Below, piece by piece: positions 16,793-25,994 of a DNA stretch of 64,000 nucleotides. The notes beneath the pieces were generated by a model. The model ran no database searches, was not told where the DNA came from, and worked only from the letters and a program-made list of their open reading frames with translations. Source of the DNA: UBA5336 sp964415675. GTDB taxonomy: Bacteria; Pseudomonadota; Alphaproteobacteria; Caulobacterales; Hyphomonadaceae. The stretch is taken from positions 1 through 64,000 of the forward strand of contig CAYQBG010000001.1 in the NCBI GenBank assembly GCA_964415675.1. The letters run 5' to 3'. A program made the translations under genes and the position numbers. Positions within the stretch are counted from its first letter, which is position 1. Every line of letters begins with the position of its first letter.

Positions 16793-17889
16793 CCCCTGCT
16801 CACGTCCCAGTCAGACAGGATATCGTCGCTATGCTCACCGGGACCGGGCGTGCGCCCGGCAATGGCGCCCGGTGTCTTGGAAAAACGCGGCGCAGGTGCG
16901 GGTTGGACCACGCCTTCATATTCCACGAAGGTTCCGCGGGCCTGATTGTGCGGGTGGGACGGCGCCTCAGCCAGGGTCAGGACCGGCGCGAAGCAGATAT
17001 CTGTGCCCTCCATGATCTCGCACCATTCGTCGCGTGTCTTCGTCTTAATCATGGCAATGAGCTTTTCCTTAAGCTCCGGCCATTTCTCCCTGTTCATCTG
17101 GTCCTTGAAACCGGGATCGTCGAGACCGGCCTTTTCCAGGAGGATGGCGTAGAATTGCGGCTCGATCGACCCAAGCGAGACATATTTCCCGTCCGCGCAT
17201 TCATATGTGTCGTAGAAATGGGCACCGCCATCAAGAAGGTTGGACTCGCGCTCATCGCTCCACATGCCGGACGCCCGCATGCCATAGAACATGGATGCCA
17301 GCGAGGCGGCCCCGTCAGTCATGGCACAGTCGATCACCTGCCCTTCCCCGCCGGCGCGCGCATTTATGACCCCGGCAAGAAGGCCAAAAGCGAGATAGAG
17401 CGCGCCGCCGCCATAATCGCCAATCAGGTTCAGCGGGGGATAGGGACGCTCACCCTTGCGGCCCATTGCGCCGAGTGCGCCGGTCAGCGCGATATAATTC
17501 AGGTCATGACCGGCCGCATGCGCCAGCGGCCCGCTTTGTCCCCAACCGGTCATGCGACCATAGACCAGTTTCGGATTGCGTGTGAGCGCCACATCCGGGC
17601 CAAGGCCCAGTCGCTCCATGACACCGGGACGAAAACCCTCGATCAGCCCGTCAGCCTTTTCCATGAGCCGAAGCGCTGTCTCGACATCGCCCTTGTCCTT
17701 GAGATCCAGCCCGATCGAGCGCCGGCCGCGCCCGGTGACATCGGCCGCGTGTCCCTTACGACCGTCACCCTGGCGATCGATCCGAACCACGTCAGCGCCG
17801 AGATCAGAGAGCAGCATGCCGCAGAACGGCCCCGGCCCGATCCCGGCAAACTCAACGATTTTAACACCCGAAAGCGGTCCCTGACCCAT
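16789..17889 (-). CDS. Alpha-methylacyl-CoA racemase (CaiB/BaiF CoA-transferase family)
   Basis: A 366-aa family III CoA-transferase-fold protein. AGHDLNYIALTGALG is the AMACR signature, and the three catalytic residues of the Mycobacterium tuberculosis enzyme MCR (His126, Asp156, Glu241) are found here as His128, Asp158 (IGDYGGG) and Glu243 (SIEPQFY) with the same spacing, so it is likely a racemase of 2-methylacyl-CoA thioesters rather than a CoA transferase. Racemisation to the S form lets acyl-CoA dehydrogenases degrade branched or sterol side chains; such enzymes are present nearby. First gene of a two-gene operon with the histidine phosphatase. Confidence 0.93.
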   Translation of the reverse strand: MGQGPLSGVKIVEFAGIGPGPFCGMLLSDLGADVVRIDRQGDGRKGHAADVTGRGRRSIGLDLKDKGDVETALRLMEKADGLIEGFRPGVMERLGLGPDVALTRNPKLVYGRMTGWGQSGPLAHAAGHDLNYIALTGALGAMGRKGERPYPPLNLIGDYGGGALYLAFGLLAGVINARAGGEGQVIDCAMTDGAASLASMFYGMRASGMWSDERESNLLDGGAHFYDTYECADGKYVSLGSIEPQFYAILLEKAGLDDPGFKDQMNREKWPELKEKLIAMIKTKTRDEWCEIMEGTDICFAPVLTLAEAPSHPHNQARGTFVEYEGVVQPAPAPRFSKTPGAIAGRTPGPGEHSDDILSDWDVSRG

Positions 17890-17938
17890 ATTTGTCTCCC
17901 TTGCCTTTCGCCCGGTCGTGACGCCGGAATTGCCTTAG

Positions 17939-17953
17939 TCAACCCAGTATTAA
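17939..17953 (-). promoter_or_regulatory. Candidate CtrA box between AMACR and PopA-like genes
   Basis: Read on the minus strand the site is TTAA-N7-TTGA(C), one mismatch from the CtrA consensus TTAA-N7-TTAA(C). Its TTAA overlaps a TATTAA that could be a -10 element for the plus-strand PopA-like gene, 15 bases before the first possible ATG. It lies in the short gap between two divergent genes and could act on either. One-mismatch CtrA-like sites occur by chance, so this is only a candidate. Confidence 0.35.
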
Positions 17954-17968
17954 GAGACCGGGCGTCAA

Positions 17969-19273
17969 ATGAAAGCCGTTCCGTTGCGTCCTGAGTCGTC
18001 CACCATGCCCGATCTGACCTATCTTCACCCCCAAATCGAAATTCTCTCGACGAGCCCGCGCCATGAGATGATCTGCGAGCGGCTGCGCGAACTTCGTTTT
18101 CGCCCGCTGCGCGCCGAACCACCCGTCTGCTTCGAAACACCCCAACCCCTGCTCGTCGATCTGCCGAGTATTACACCGGAACAGGCCTCCCAGATGAAAC
18201 GTGCCTGGCTGAAAGGCCTCAGGGGGCCCCTGATCCTGCTGCGGCCCAATGACGACGGGCTCCTGCGTAGTCGTGACGCGATCCTGCTAAGCGATGAGAA
18301 TGATCTTGACAGTCTGCCCGCGCGGCTGGAATTGCGCCGCCGACAGGCGATACGACGTAGCGAGACTTCCATTCGAAAAGGCGTTTGCGAATCGTTTGGT
18401 GAGCAAACCGACATCACGGCAGCAGCGCTCGCTGGAGGCGTTATCCTTTATGTTGGCGATATCAGCGCAGACTTCCTTCCCCTGAAGCGATCGCTTGTCA
18501 GACAGGGCTTCAGGCTCCGTTCCGCCATGAGCGCGATGACCGCACTGTCCTATCTTGATGCTGAACCCTTCCTGGCCTGCCTCGTCACAGACACACCCGA
18601 TGGCCCCGGGCCGGCTTTTCTGGACGTGCTGGAAAAGCGGCGCACATCACATCCGCCGCTCATGCTGGTCGCCGGGAAGGGCCCGTTGCGCCATTCGGAA
18701 ATTGTCGATGAGATCGTTTCCGCCGACCTGCCAGCAGAGGTCATTTCAGCCACGCTCAGTGAATTGGCTAACCAGCCCACCCTGACAACGCGCGAAAGTG
18801 AAACGCGGCTGTCATCGCGCACCCACGACCCGGCCACAGGGCTCTACAACATGGATTTTCTTCGCGCATGTGTCGCGCAGCAACTCGCGGCCAGCGACGC
18901 AGGCGAGGAATCGTTGAGCCTTCTGCACCTCCGGCTTAGGTCAGCACGCGACCAGGACGTCGCCGCGCGCGCGGCCCTGCCCAAACTCGCCGATTTCCTG
19001 ATCGCGAACCTGCGCAATGCTGACCTTGCGGCCCGCGCGGATGGCTGTAGCATCATCGTCAGCCTTCGCGATACCGGTCACACTGGGGCACTTGCCCTTG
19101 CCCAGCGCCTGATCGACGCACTTGGAGGAGAGAATACAGGCGCACCGGGTACGCCCCTGCCGTTCGGCGGCTCGCTCAGCTGGCGGGTGGTGGAACGGCG
19201 CGCCTATCATACGGCCGATACACTCATCCAATCGGCGCTTGCCGGCCCCTATGTCTCAGCATCCGCAGCCTGA
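17969..19273 (+). CDS. PopA-like degenerate GGDEF protein (REC-REC-GGDEF layout)
   Basis: A 434-aa soluble protein with two receiver-like domains (about residues 20-140 and 157-268) and a C-terminal GGDEF domain (about 284-434). The GGDEF domain starts with a normal DPATGLYNMDF, but the active-site GGDEF is replaced by DGCSI (358-362), so cyclase activity should be lost. The product-binding I-site RxxD is kept as RNAD (349-352) at exactly the right spacing. Degenerate receiver domains plus intact I-site is the layout of Caulobacter PopA, a c-di-GMP effector that brings CtrA to ClpXP for degradation; PleD has the same layout but an active GGDEF. Assignment as PopA is inferred from architecture. 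Start either 17969 or 18005 (MPDLTYL). Its last 25 bases overlap the 3' end of mfd. Confidence 0.72.
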   Translation: MKAVPLRPESSTMPDLTYLHPQIEILSTSPRHEMICERLRELRFRPLRAEPPVCFETPQPLLVDLPSITPEQASQMKRAWLKGLRGPLILLRPNDDGLLRSRDAILLSDENDLDSLPARLELRRRQAIRRSETSIRKGVCESFGEQTDITAAALAGGVILYVGDISADFLPLKRSLVRQGFRLRSAMSAMTALSYLDAEPFLACLVTDTPDGPGPAFLDVLEKRRTSHPPLMLVAGKGPLRHSEIVDEIVSADLPAEVISATLSELANQPTLTTRESETRLSSRTHDPATGLYNMDFLRACVAQQLAASDAGEESLSLLHLRLRSARDQDVAARAALPKLADFLIANLRNADLAARADGCSIIVSLRDTGHTGALALAQRLIDALGGENTGAPGTPLPFGGSLSWRVVERRAYHTADTLIQSALAGPYVSASAA

Positions 19274-22200
19274 AGAGAGCTGGCACCCTCAAGTTCCTTC
19301 AACAGATTGCGCACCTGACTCATCCTGTGTTCCGGACTGCCGGCTGTACCCGTGATCACAAGCTTGGAATCAGGACGCAGTTTCAGCTGTGACGGGCGCG
19401 CGCGCACCAGCGTCATGAGGCTGGCCGGATCGACGGCTGTATCCTCACGGAAGGTGAAAACGGCGCCCTTCGGCCCTGCGTCGATCTTGGCAATACCGAG
19501 CGCTTTGCAGCGTGCCTTGATGCCGGTCACATCCATCAGCTGGCGTGTCTCGGGTGGCATCGGGCCGAACCGGTCGATAAGCTCGGCAGCGAAACTCTCA
19601 CGCTCGGTCTCGGTCTCGATATCGGCGAGCCGGCGATACAGCGACAGTCGCACATCCAGCGCTTCGACATAGGTTTCCGGAATAAGAACAGCGACACCCA
19701 AATTGATCTGCGGCGACCAGTCATCCGCCAGCTTGCCCGGATCCCCTTCGCCAGCCTGCAGCGCCTTGACCGCGTCTTCCAGCATCTGCTGGTAAAGCTC
19801 CACGCCGACTTCCCTGACATGTCCCGACTGCTCGTCACCCAGCAGGTTGCCTGACCCGCGCATGTCGAGATCATGACTGGCGAGCTGGAAGCCTGCTCCG
19901 AGGCTGTCGAGGGATTGCAACACGCGGAGGCGTTTATCGGCCCCTTCCGTGATCACCTGGTCCTTCGGCAGAGTGAAATACGCATAGGCACGGAGTTTCG
20001 AACGCCCGACCCGCCCGCGCAACTGATAAAGCTGGGCCAGGCCAAACCGGTCGGCGCGGTGGATGATCAGCGTGTTCGCGCGGGGAATGTCCAGCCCGCT
20101 CTCGACGATGGTGGTGGACAACAAGATATCATATTTGCCCTCATAGAAGGCTGTCATGATGTCATCGAGCTCGCTGGCGCCCATCTGTCCATGGGCCACG
20201 ATGAAGGACACTTCGGGCACATTGTCGCGGAGGAAGGATTCCAGCTCGTCCAGGTCGGAAATCCGCGGCGCAACAAAAAAGGCCTGACCGCCGCGATACT
20301 TCTCCCGCAGCAACGCCTCGCGCAGTGTGATCGTATCGAACTCGGTGACATAAGTGCGCACTGACAGCCGGTCGACAGGCGGTGTCGCAATAATCGACAG
20401 ATCGCGAATGCCTGTCAGCGCCATTTGCAGCGTGCGTGGGATCGGTGTCGCCGAAAGTGTCAGTACATGAACGTCCGCACGCAGCTCCTTCAGCCTTTCC
20501 TTGTGCTTGACGCCGAACCGCTGCTCTTCATCGACGATCATCAGCCCGAGATTCCGGAATTCGACCCCTTCTGCGAGCAGGGCGTGTGTACCGACGACCA
20601 CATCCACCTTGCCCGATTTCAGGCCGTCCTTCGTGTCGGCAGCCTCCTTGCCGGTTACCAGCCGCGAGAGTTGGCGTACCTCCATCGGCCAGCCGGACAT
20701 GCGTTCTGCAAAAGTCTGGTAGTGCTGGCGCGCCAGCAGCGTCGTCGGCGCAATCACCGCCACCTGCATGCCGCTCATCGCCGCCATGAATGCGCCCCGA
20801 AGGGCGACTTCGGTCTTGCCGAAACCGACATCACCGCAGACCAGCCTATCCATCGGTCTTCCCGATGACAGGTCAGAAATAACATCCTCGATCGCATTGA
20901 GCTGGTCGTCAGTTTCCTCATACGGGAAACGGGCCGCGAATTCCTCATAGATGCCTTCGCCGGCCGTGGTCGGCTCAGCCTTCCTGAGTGCGCGCTGAGC
21001 CGCGATCTCCATCAGCTCGGCCGCCATTTCGAGGATGCGCTTCTTGGCTTTCGCCTTGCGCGACTGCCAGCTGGCCCCGCCGAGCTTGTCAATCGCGCTC
21101 TCGCTGGCCTCTCCGCCATAGCGACTGATCAGGTCGATATTCTCGACAGGAAGGAAAATCCGGTCACCCCCGGCATATTCCAGTTCAAGACAGTCATGCG
21201 GCGCGCCGGTCAGCTCCAGCGTCTTCAGCCCGTCATAGCGTCCCACACCATGATCAACATGCACGATCAGGTCGCCCATGCTCAACACTCCGGCCTCGGC
21301 GATGAAATTGGCGGCCTTGCGTTTGCGACGGGGAGCCGCGAGCCGGTCTCCGAGGATGTCGGGTTCGGCGATGACTGCGAGCGTGTCAGTGATGAAACCC
21401 TGTTCGATCGGCAATTCGCAGACGGTCGTGCCGGCCGCCTGCGCCGCCGCAAGCGAATAAGCGCGGTCAAGGTCGTCCATGCCATGGTCCGCCATGACAT
21501 TGACCAGCCGGTCAGCCGAACCGCTGGTCCAGGCAGCAAGTATCACCTTGCGGCCGCCCTCGAAAAGGTGGCGCACATGAGCCGCCACCGCTTCGAAAAT
21601 ATTGATATCGGGACGCGCGCGCTCCGGGGCAAAATCTCGCCCTGTCCTCGCACCGAGGTCGACCGCATGGGTGCCCGGATCGGCGGCACTGAAACGCGCT
21701 ACCGCCCGGCTCGACAGGGCCGCCTCCAGTTCTTTCGCACTGAGATAAAGCGCATCGGGCGGCAGGATGCGGGCCTTCGCTTCGTCGCCGCCTGCCGCAT
21801 CGAGACGGGCGGCATGATAGTCCGACGCCTGGGCAAGGCGTTCGCTCGCCGCTTCGCCTGCTAGCGGCGACACACCAAACAGGGCATCGGCGCCAGCATA
21901 GTCGAACACTGTCTCCAGACCATCATAGAAAAGCGGGAGCCAGTTCTCGATCCCCTGACGGCGGATGGAGGCCCGCGCGGCCTCATAGAGCGGATCACCG
22001 CCAGGCGGGCCAAAACGGGTGAGGTAGCGCTCACGAAACCCGCTGAGTATCTCGCTATTGAACAGGAGCTCGCTGACCGGTGCGAAGGCCATGCCTTTCA
22101 GATTTCCGCGCGAACGCTGGGTCTCCGGGTCAAAACTGCGCAGGGACTCCAGTGTGTCACCGAAAAAATCAAGACGGATCGGCCAGTCCGACGTTGGTGG

Positions 22201-22722
22201 ATAGATATCCACGATCCCGCCCCGGATCGCATATTCGCCGCGTTCGCGAACGGTGGAATTGCGCACATAACCGTTCGCGGACAGGTAGCTGGTGAGATCG
22301 TCCTGCATGACCACGCCGCCGACAGCGAGTGACAGGCTCGACGCGCGCATGACATCTCGCGGCGGTACGCGCTGGACGATCGCCGAGGCCGTTGTCACCA
22401 GAAGCATTGGCACAGCGCCGCCGTTCACCTCCGCGAGCCTTGCCAGCGCCGCGCAACGACGAGCGGCAGTCGCCGGCGTGGGGGAGATCCGGTCATACGG
22501 CAGCGCATCCCAGCCCGGCAGGTGAACAAGATCCAGCGTAGGCTCGGCAAACTCAGCCACCTTCAGGGCCGCATCAGCCTGCTTGTCGTCGCGCGCGACA
22601 TAAACGGCCCGCCCGCCCCGGCTCATCAGGGCCTCGACGAGCGCGATCAGGTCGGCCCCGAAGGGCGCGCCGGCGATGGACGCCGGACCGGTCAGATTGG
22701 CGAGCAACTTATCTGGCGTCAT
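19249..22722 (-). CDS. mfd: Transcription-repair coupling factor
   Basis: Mfd removes RNA polymerase stalled at DNA lesions and recruits UvrA. 1157 aa, close to E. coli's 1148. N-terminal UvrB-homology region (about 1-320), the RNA-polymerase-interacting Tudor-like domain (around GDLIVHVDHGVGRYDG), then the RecG-like translocase with GDVGFGKTE (Walker A), DEEQRFGV (motif II), SATPIPRT (motif III) and QLRGRVGRS (motif VI), and a C-terminal TRCF domain (about 1020-1130). The stop lies 25 bases inside the convergent PopA-like gene. sdhE lies 30 bases upstream on the same strand, a common alphaproteobacterial pair. Confidence 0.97.
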   Translation of the reverse strand: MTPDKLLANLTGPASIAGAPFGADLIALVEALMSRGGRAVYVARDDKQADAALKVAEFAEPTLDLVHLPGWDALPYDRISPTPATAARRCAALARLAEVNGGAVPMLLVTTASAIVQRVPPRDVMRASSLSLAVGGVVMQDDLTSYLSANGYVRNSTVRERGEYAIRGGIVDIYPPTSDWPIRLDFFGDTLESLRSFDPETQRSRGNLKGMAFAPVSELLFNSEILSGFRERYLTRFGPPGGDPLYEAARASIRRQGIENWLPLFYDGLETVFDYAGADALFGVSPLAGEAASERLAQASDYHAARLDAAGGDEAKARILPPDALYLSAKELEAALSSRAVARFSAADPGTHAVDLGARTGRDFAPERARPDINIFEAVAAHVRHLFEGGRKVILAAWTSGSADRLVNVMADHGMDDLDRAYSLAAAQAAGTTVCELPIEQGFITDTLAVIAEPDILGDRLAAPRRKRKAANFIAEAGVLSMGDLIVHVDHGVGRYDGLKTLELTGAPHDCLELEYAGGDRIFLPVENIDLISRYGGEASESAIDKLGGASWQSRKAKAKKRILEMAAELMEIAAQRALRKAEPTTAGEGIYEEFAARFPYEETDDQLNAIEDVISDLSSGRPMDRLVCGDVGFGKTEVALRGAFMAAMSGMQVAVIAPTTLLARQHYQTFAERMSGWPMEVRQLSRLVTGKEAADTKDGLKSGKVDVVVGTHALLAEGVEFRNLGLMIVDEEQRFGVKHKERLKELRADVHVLTLSATPIPRTLQMALTGIRDLSIIATPPVDRLSVRTYVTEFDTITLREALLREKYRGGQAFFVAPRISDLDELESFLRDNVPEVSFIVAHGQMGASELDDIMTAFYEGKYDILLSTTIVESGLDIPRANTLIIHRADRFGLAQLYQLRGRVGRSKLRAYAYFTLPKDQVITEGADKRLRVLQSLDSLGAGFQLASHDLDMRGSGNLLGDEQSGHVREVGVELYQQMLEDAVKALQAGEGDPGKLADDWSPQINLGVAVLIPETYVEALDVRLSLYRRLADIETETERESFAAELIDRFGPMPPETRQLMDVTGIKARCKALGIAKIDAGPKGAVFTFREDTAVDPASLMTLVRARPSQLKLRPDSKLVITGTAGSPEHRMSQVRNLLKELEGASSLQAADAET

Positions 22723-22752
22723 CGAAAAATCCTGCCGGGTGAGGGAAGGCGG

Positions 22753-23013
22753 TCAGCCGGGCTCGGCCTCGTAGCGGAATGCGATGAGCTGGTCCAGCAC
22801 CGGACCGCGATGATTTTCCGGCACACTCTTCTGTCCGAGGATCCAGGCATAGACCTCCCAGTCGGGCACAGAGAGCAGGCGCTCAAACTCCGCGAGCTCG
22901 ACAGCATCGAATTCGTCGATCTTCTGATCGGCAAAACTGCCCATGATCAGGTCCATTTCGCGAAAGCCCCGGCGCCAGGCGCGGAATTGCAGCTTGCGGC
23001 GTTCTGTATCCAT
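22753..23013 (-). CDS. sdhE: FAD assembly factor SdhE (DUF339)
   Basis: An 86-aa protein that helps attach FAD covalently to SdhA (and FrdA). It shows the family's RGxxE motif in WRRGFREMDLIMG near the N-terminus and the LLxxxDxExYxWI pattern in LLSVPDWEVYAWILGQ. Start at ATG 23013 gives the normal SdhE length; longer in-frame options run into the divergent recG and are not credible. Lies upstream of mfd with a 30-base gap and is probably cotranscribed with it. Confidence 0.93.
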   Translation of the reverse strand: MDTERRKLQFRAWRRGFREMDLIMGSFADQKIDEFDAVELAEFERLLSVPDWEVYAWILGQKSVPENHRGPVLDQLIAFRYEAEPG

Positions 23014-23076
23014 TATCGTCTCACTTTCATTCAACTCCCGCCTCCAGATAGGGTGTGCAAGCCGACGCGCCACTGA

Positions 23077-23105
23077 TTGCGGGAAGCTGCCGGGCCGTCT
23101 AGCTT
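23077..23105 (+). promoter_or_regulatory. Candidate recG promoter giving a leaderless mRNA
   Basis: TTGCGG (23077-23082), a 17-base spacer, then TAGCTT (23100-23105), with the recG ATG only 8 bases further on. Transcription would start at or one base before the ATG, so the mRNA would have no leader. This fits the absence of any Shine-Dalgarno sequence before this ATG. Confidence 0.45.
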
Positions 23106-23113
23106 CCATCATC

Positions 23114-25186
23114 ATGCGAGACGAGCGCCTGTTTTCCCTTTTCGAGCCTGTCGATGCCTTGCCCGGCATCGGCGCAAAGCTCAAGCCGGTCATCCAACGT
23201 CTGGTCGATGGCGATACGGTATGGGACCTGCTCCTGCATCTGCCCGAGCGCTGGATCGACCGGCGTGTCCGCAACAGTTTTGATACGCTTGAAGCGGGCG
23301 AAGTCGCTACGGTGGAGGGCGAAGTGCATGCGCTCAAGGCCCCCTATTCCGCAAAGTCCCCACATCGCGTGCAGTTATTCGACGGCACAGGATTCCTGAC
23401 ACTCATTTTCTTTCGGGCCGATGGCCGCTGGTTGCAGGGACAATTTCCCGTCGGCGCGCGGCGAATCGTATCCGGCCGGATTGATGAGTTCCAGGGTGAA
23501 CGGCAAATGACCCACCCCGATTATGTACTCGATCCCGCAAAGCCCGAGCGGCCGCCCCAGGTCGAACCGATCTACCGGTTGACGGCTGGTCTTACCAATA
23601 AGCGGCTGCATACGGCCATGCTTGGGGCGCTGGAACATATTCCGGGCGAACTGCCCGAATGGGGCGACCGGCACCTGATCGCCCAGCGGGGCTGGCCGGC
23701 ATTTCGCGCTGCGCTCCAGGGTCTCCATGCGCCGGACGCCTGGGACGAAGAAAGGTTTGCGCTGTGCCGGCAGCGCATTGCCTATGACGAGGCACTCGCC
23801 CGCGAAGCGGCATTCGCACTCGCGCGCGCCTCACGCAGCCGGCGGCAGGCCCCGGCCATGGTCGCGGCGCGCGACGCGCAACGGGCGGTTTTCAGGGCAC
23901 TGCCTTTTCGTCCCACCAACGCGCAGCTGCGAGCGGTCAAGGAGATCGGCACCGATCTTGAGCGCCCGTGCCCAATGCGCCGGATGCTCCAGGGCGATGT
24001 CGGCGCGGGCAAAACCCTGGTCGCCGCCGTAGCGGCCATACAGGCACTTGAGGCGGGTTTCCAGGTGGCCTTCATGGCGCCGACCGAAGTGCTTGCCCGC
24101 CAGCAATTCACGACGCTCGACCGGCTCCTGTCACCCCACGGATACAACGTCGCCGCGCTGACCGGGCGCGACAAGGGGCAGGCGCGCGAAGCCACCCTGA
24201 TGGGGCTGGCAGAGGGATCGATCCGGGTCGTTGCAGGCACGCATGCGCTTTTTCAACAGGATGTGCGTTTCTCAAGACTCGGCCTGATCATTGTCGATGA
24301 GCAGCATCGCTTCGGCGTGGCTGACCGGGTGAGGCTCGCTGGCAAGGCGGAAAGTCCGCACATGCTGGTGATGAGCGCGACACCGATCCCGCGTACGCTT
24401 GCCCAGTCGGTGCATGGCGACCTCGATGTTTCGATTCTGGACGAGAAACCTGCCGGGCGAAAACCCGTGGAGACGCGCGTTCTTCCAGACACACGAATCG
24501 AGGAGGTGGTCGCCGCCGTCGGGCGAGCCATACAGCGGGGCGAGCGCGCTTTCTGGATCTGCCCCAAAGTGGATGTCGAGGATGATGATTCCACAGCGGT
24601 CGGACGTCATGCGGCCCTTTGTGAGCAGTTGCGAATACCGGTTGGCCTGGTCCATGGTCGTCTGAAACCGGCAGAGAAGGACGGCGCGCTGGAAGCCTTC
24701 CGAGCGGGCGAAACAAGGGTCCTCGTCGCCACGACTGTGGTGGAGGTTGGGGTCGATGTTCCAGAAGCGACCATCATGGTGATCGAGCGCGCCGAAGGCT
24801 TCGGCCTTGCCCAGCTGCACCAGTTGCGCGGGCGTGTCGGGCGCGGCGACAAAGCCTCCTTCTGTCTCCTCCTGTACCGCCCGCCGCTCGGCGATACTGC
24901 GCGCGAACGTCTTGATACGCTGCGCCAGACCGAGGATGGATTCGCCATTGCCGAAGCCGATTTCCGCCTGCGCGGGCCGGGCGATGTGCTGGGCGTGCGC
25001 CAGGCCGGCGCCGTCGATTACCGCGTCATGGAATTGCCGCGCGATGCTGACCTTATAGAGATCGCGCGCAGCGACGCAGGCGCTGTAGTGGCCGGCGATC
25101 CGGACTTGTCCGGCGACCGCGGGCGCGCGCTCAGCCTTGTCCGGGAGTTGTTTCGTCCGCGCGGTCTTCCGGACCCGAAATCCTGA
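23114..25186 (+). CDS. recG: ATP-dependent DNA helicase RecG
   Basis: Branched-DNA translocase that reverses stalled forks and limits R-loops; 690 aa against 693 in E. coli. N-terminal wedge/OB domain (about 50-180), then helicase lobes with GDVGAGKTLVA (Walker A), VDEQHRFGV (motif II), SATPIPRTLAQ (motif III) and LHQLRGRVGRGD (motif VI). Start at ATG 23114 (MRDERLF): longer frames overlap sdhE. There is no ribosome site, and a promoter 8 bases away suggests leaderless translation. The last 56 bases overlap the 3' end of the convergent DUF502 gene. Confidence 0.96.
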   Translation: MRDERLFSLFEPVDALPGIGAKLKPVIQRLVDGDTVWDLLLHLPERWIDRRVRNSFDTLEAGEVATVEGEVHALKAPYSAKSPHRVQLFDGTGFLTLIFFRADGRWLQGQFPVGARRIVSGRIDEFQGERQMTHPDYVLDPAKPERPPQVEPIYRLTAGLTNKRLHTAMLGALEHIPGELPEWGDRHLIAQRGWPAFRAALQGLHAPDAWDEERFALCRQRIAYDEALAREAAFALARASRSRRQAPAMVAARDAQRAVFRALPFRPTNAQLRAVKEIGTDLERPCPMRRMLQGDVGAGKTLVAAVAAIQALEAGFQVAFMAPTEVLARQQFTTLDRLLSPHGYNVAALTGRDKGQAREATLMGLAEGSIRVVAGTHALFQQDVRFSRLGLIIVDEQHRFGVADRVRLAGKAESPHMLVMSATPIPRTLAQSVHGDLDVSILDEKPAGRKPVETRVLPDTRIEEVVAAVGRAIQRGERAFWICPKVDVEDDDSTAVGRHAALCEQLRIPVGLVHGRLKPAEKDGALEAFRAGETRVLVATTVVEVGVDVPEATIMVIERAEGFGLAQLHQLRGRVGRGDKASFCLLLYRPPLGDTARERLDTLRQTEDGFAIAEADFRLRGPGDVLGVRQAGAVDYRVMELPRDADLIEIARSDAGAVVAGDPDLSGDRGRALSLVRELFRPRGLPDPKS

Positions 25187-25916
25187 TTGGCTCCGATGAG
25201 CCTTGCGCATTGCCGTCATCGGCAGGCGGTTTGCGCGGAAGGTCTTCGGGTACGACCAGACCGGCCGAGATGATCATCTTGGCCCCCTCCTCAACCGTCA
25301 TGTCGAGATGAATGATCTCATTGGCATCGATATAAATGAGAAACCCTGAAGTCGGGTTCGGCGTTGTCGGCACGAATACGCCCACAAACTCCTCGCCCAA
25401 CCGGCTCTTCACTTCACCACGCGCTTTCGCGGTCAGGAAGCCGATACACCAGCTTCTTTTTCTCGGATATTCGACCAGAACGACTTCCTTGAACGTGGCC
25501 TGCTCATTGGACGCTATCAGTTCAAACAGTTGTTTGAAGGCCGAATACAGGTTCGAAACCACCGGGATATTCGACAGCATCCGATCCGAAATCCGCAGGA
25601 TCGATCGCCCGAGCAGATTCGTGGCCACCGCCCCCAGAAGGATCAGCGCGAGGACCGCGACAAGCACGCCAAAGCCCGGAATGGCGATATTCGTATAGGT
25701 TTCCGGCTTCAGGATCGGCGGCAGGAGCGGCTTGATCCGCGCATCCATGAACAGGATGAACCAGTAGACGACCCCGATCGAAATCGCGATCGGTGCTGCA
25801 ATCACAACCCCTGCAAAGAACCGGGCGCGCAGCCATCCAAACAAAGTCGGCTTTGGCGGCGGATCGCTGGGTGGAAGACCGTGCGGTTCCCGGTCAGATC
25901 GTTTCTTTTTTGCCAT
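25131..25916 (-). CDS. DUF502 family membrane protein
   Basis: A 261-aa protein with a basic, Pro-rich cytosolic N-terminus (about 1-35), two hydrophobic segments (about 36-60 and 80-105) and a soluble domain with PVVSNLYSAFKQL and VFVPTTPNPTSGFLIYI, the DUF502 signature. The function is unknown; the family is often next to recG in alphaproteobacteria, as here. Start at ATG 25916 with GGGAGAAAAG upstream; an earlier in-frame start at 25952 is less likely. The 3' 56 bases are antisense to recG. Confidence 0.85.
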   Translation of the reverse strand: MAKKKRSDREPHGLPPSDPPPKPTLFGWLRARFFAGVVIAAPIAISIGVVYWFILFMDARIKPLLPPILKPETYTNIAIPGFGVLVAVLALILLGAVATNLLGRSILRISDRMLSNIPVVSNLYSAFKQLFELIASNEQATFKEVVLVEYPRKRSWCIGFLTAKARGEVKSRLGEEFVGVFVPTTPNPTSGFLIYIDANEIIHLDMTVEEGAKMIISAGLVVPEDLPRKPPADDGNAQGSSEPIRISGPEDRADETTPGQG

Positions 25917-25994
25917 CCGGCTTTTCTCCCGCAAGGGCAAGGGACCTATCAAGCGAGTGTGTTAGGTTGGTCGTTCAGCGTAATTGTGGCGAAG

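Noticed and set aside
16633..17994. Long plus-strand open frame opposite the AMACR operon
   Set aside because: Shadow of the AMACR gene, whose catalytic triad is intact on the other strand.
25530..25994. N-terminal extension of the phosphotransferase-fold gene
   Set aside because: It would overlap the DUF502 gene antisense and has an Arg/Asp-rich, non-domain sequence; the conserved domain begins at about 26000.
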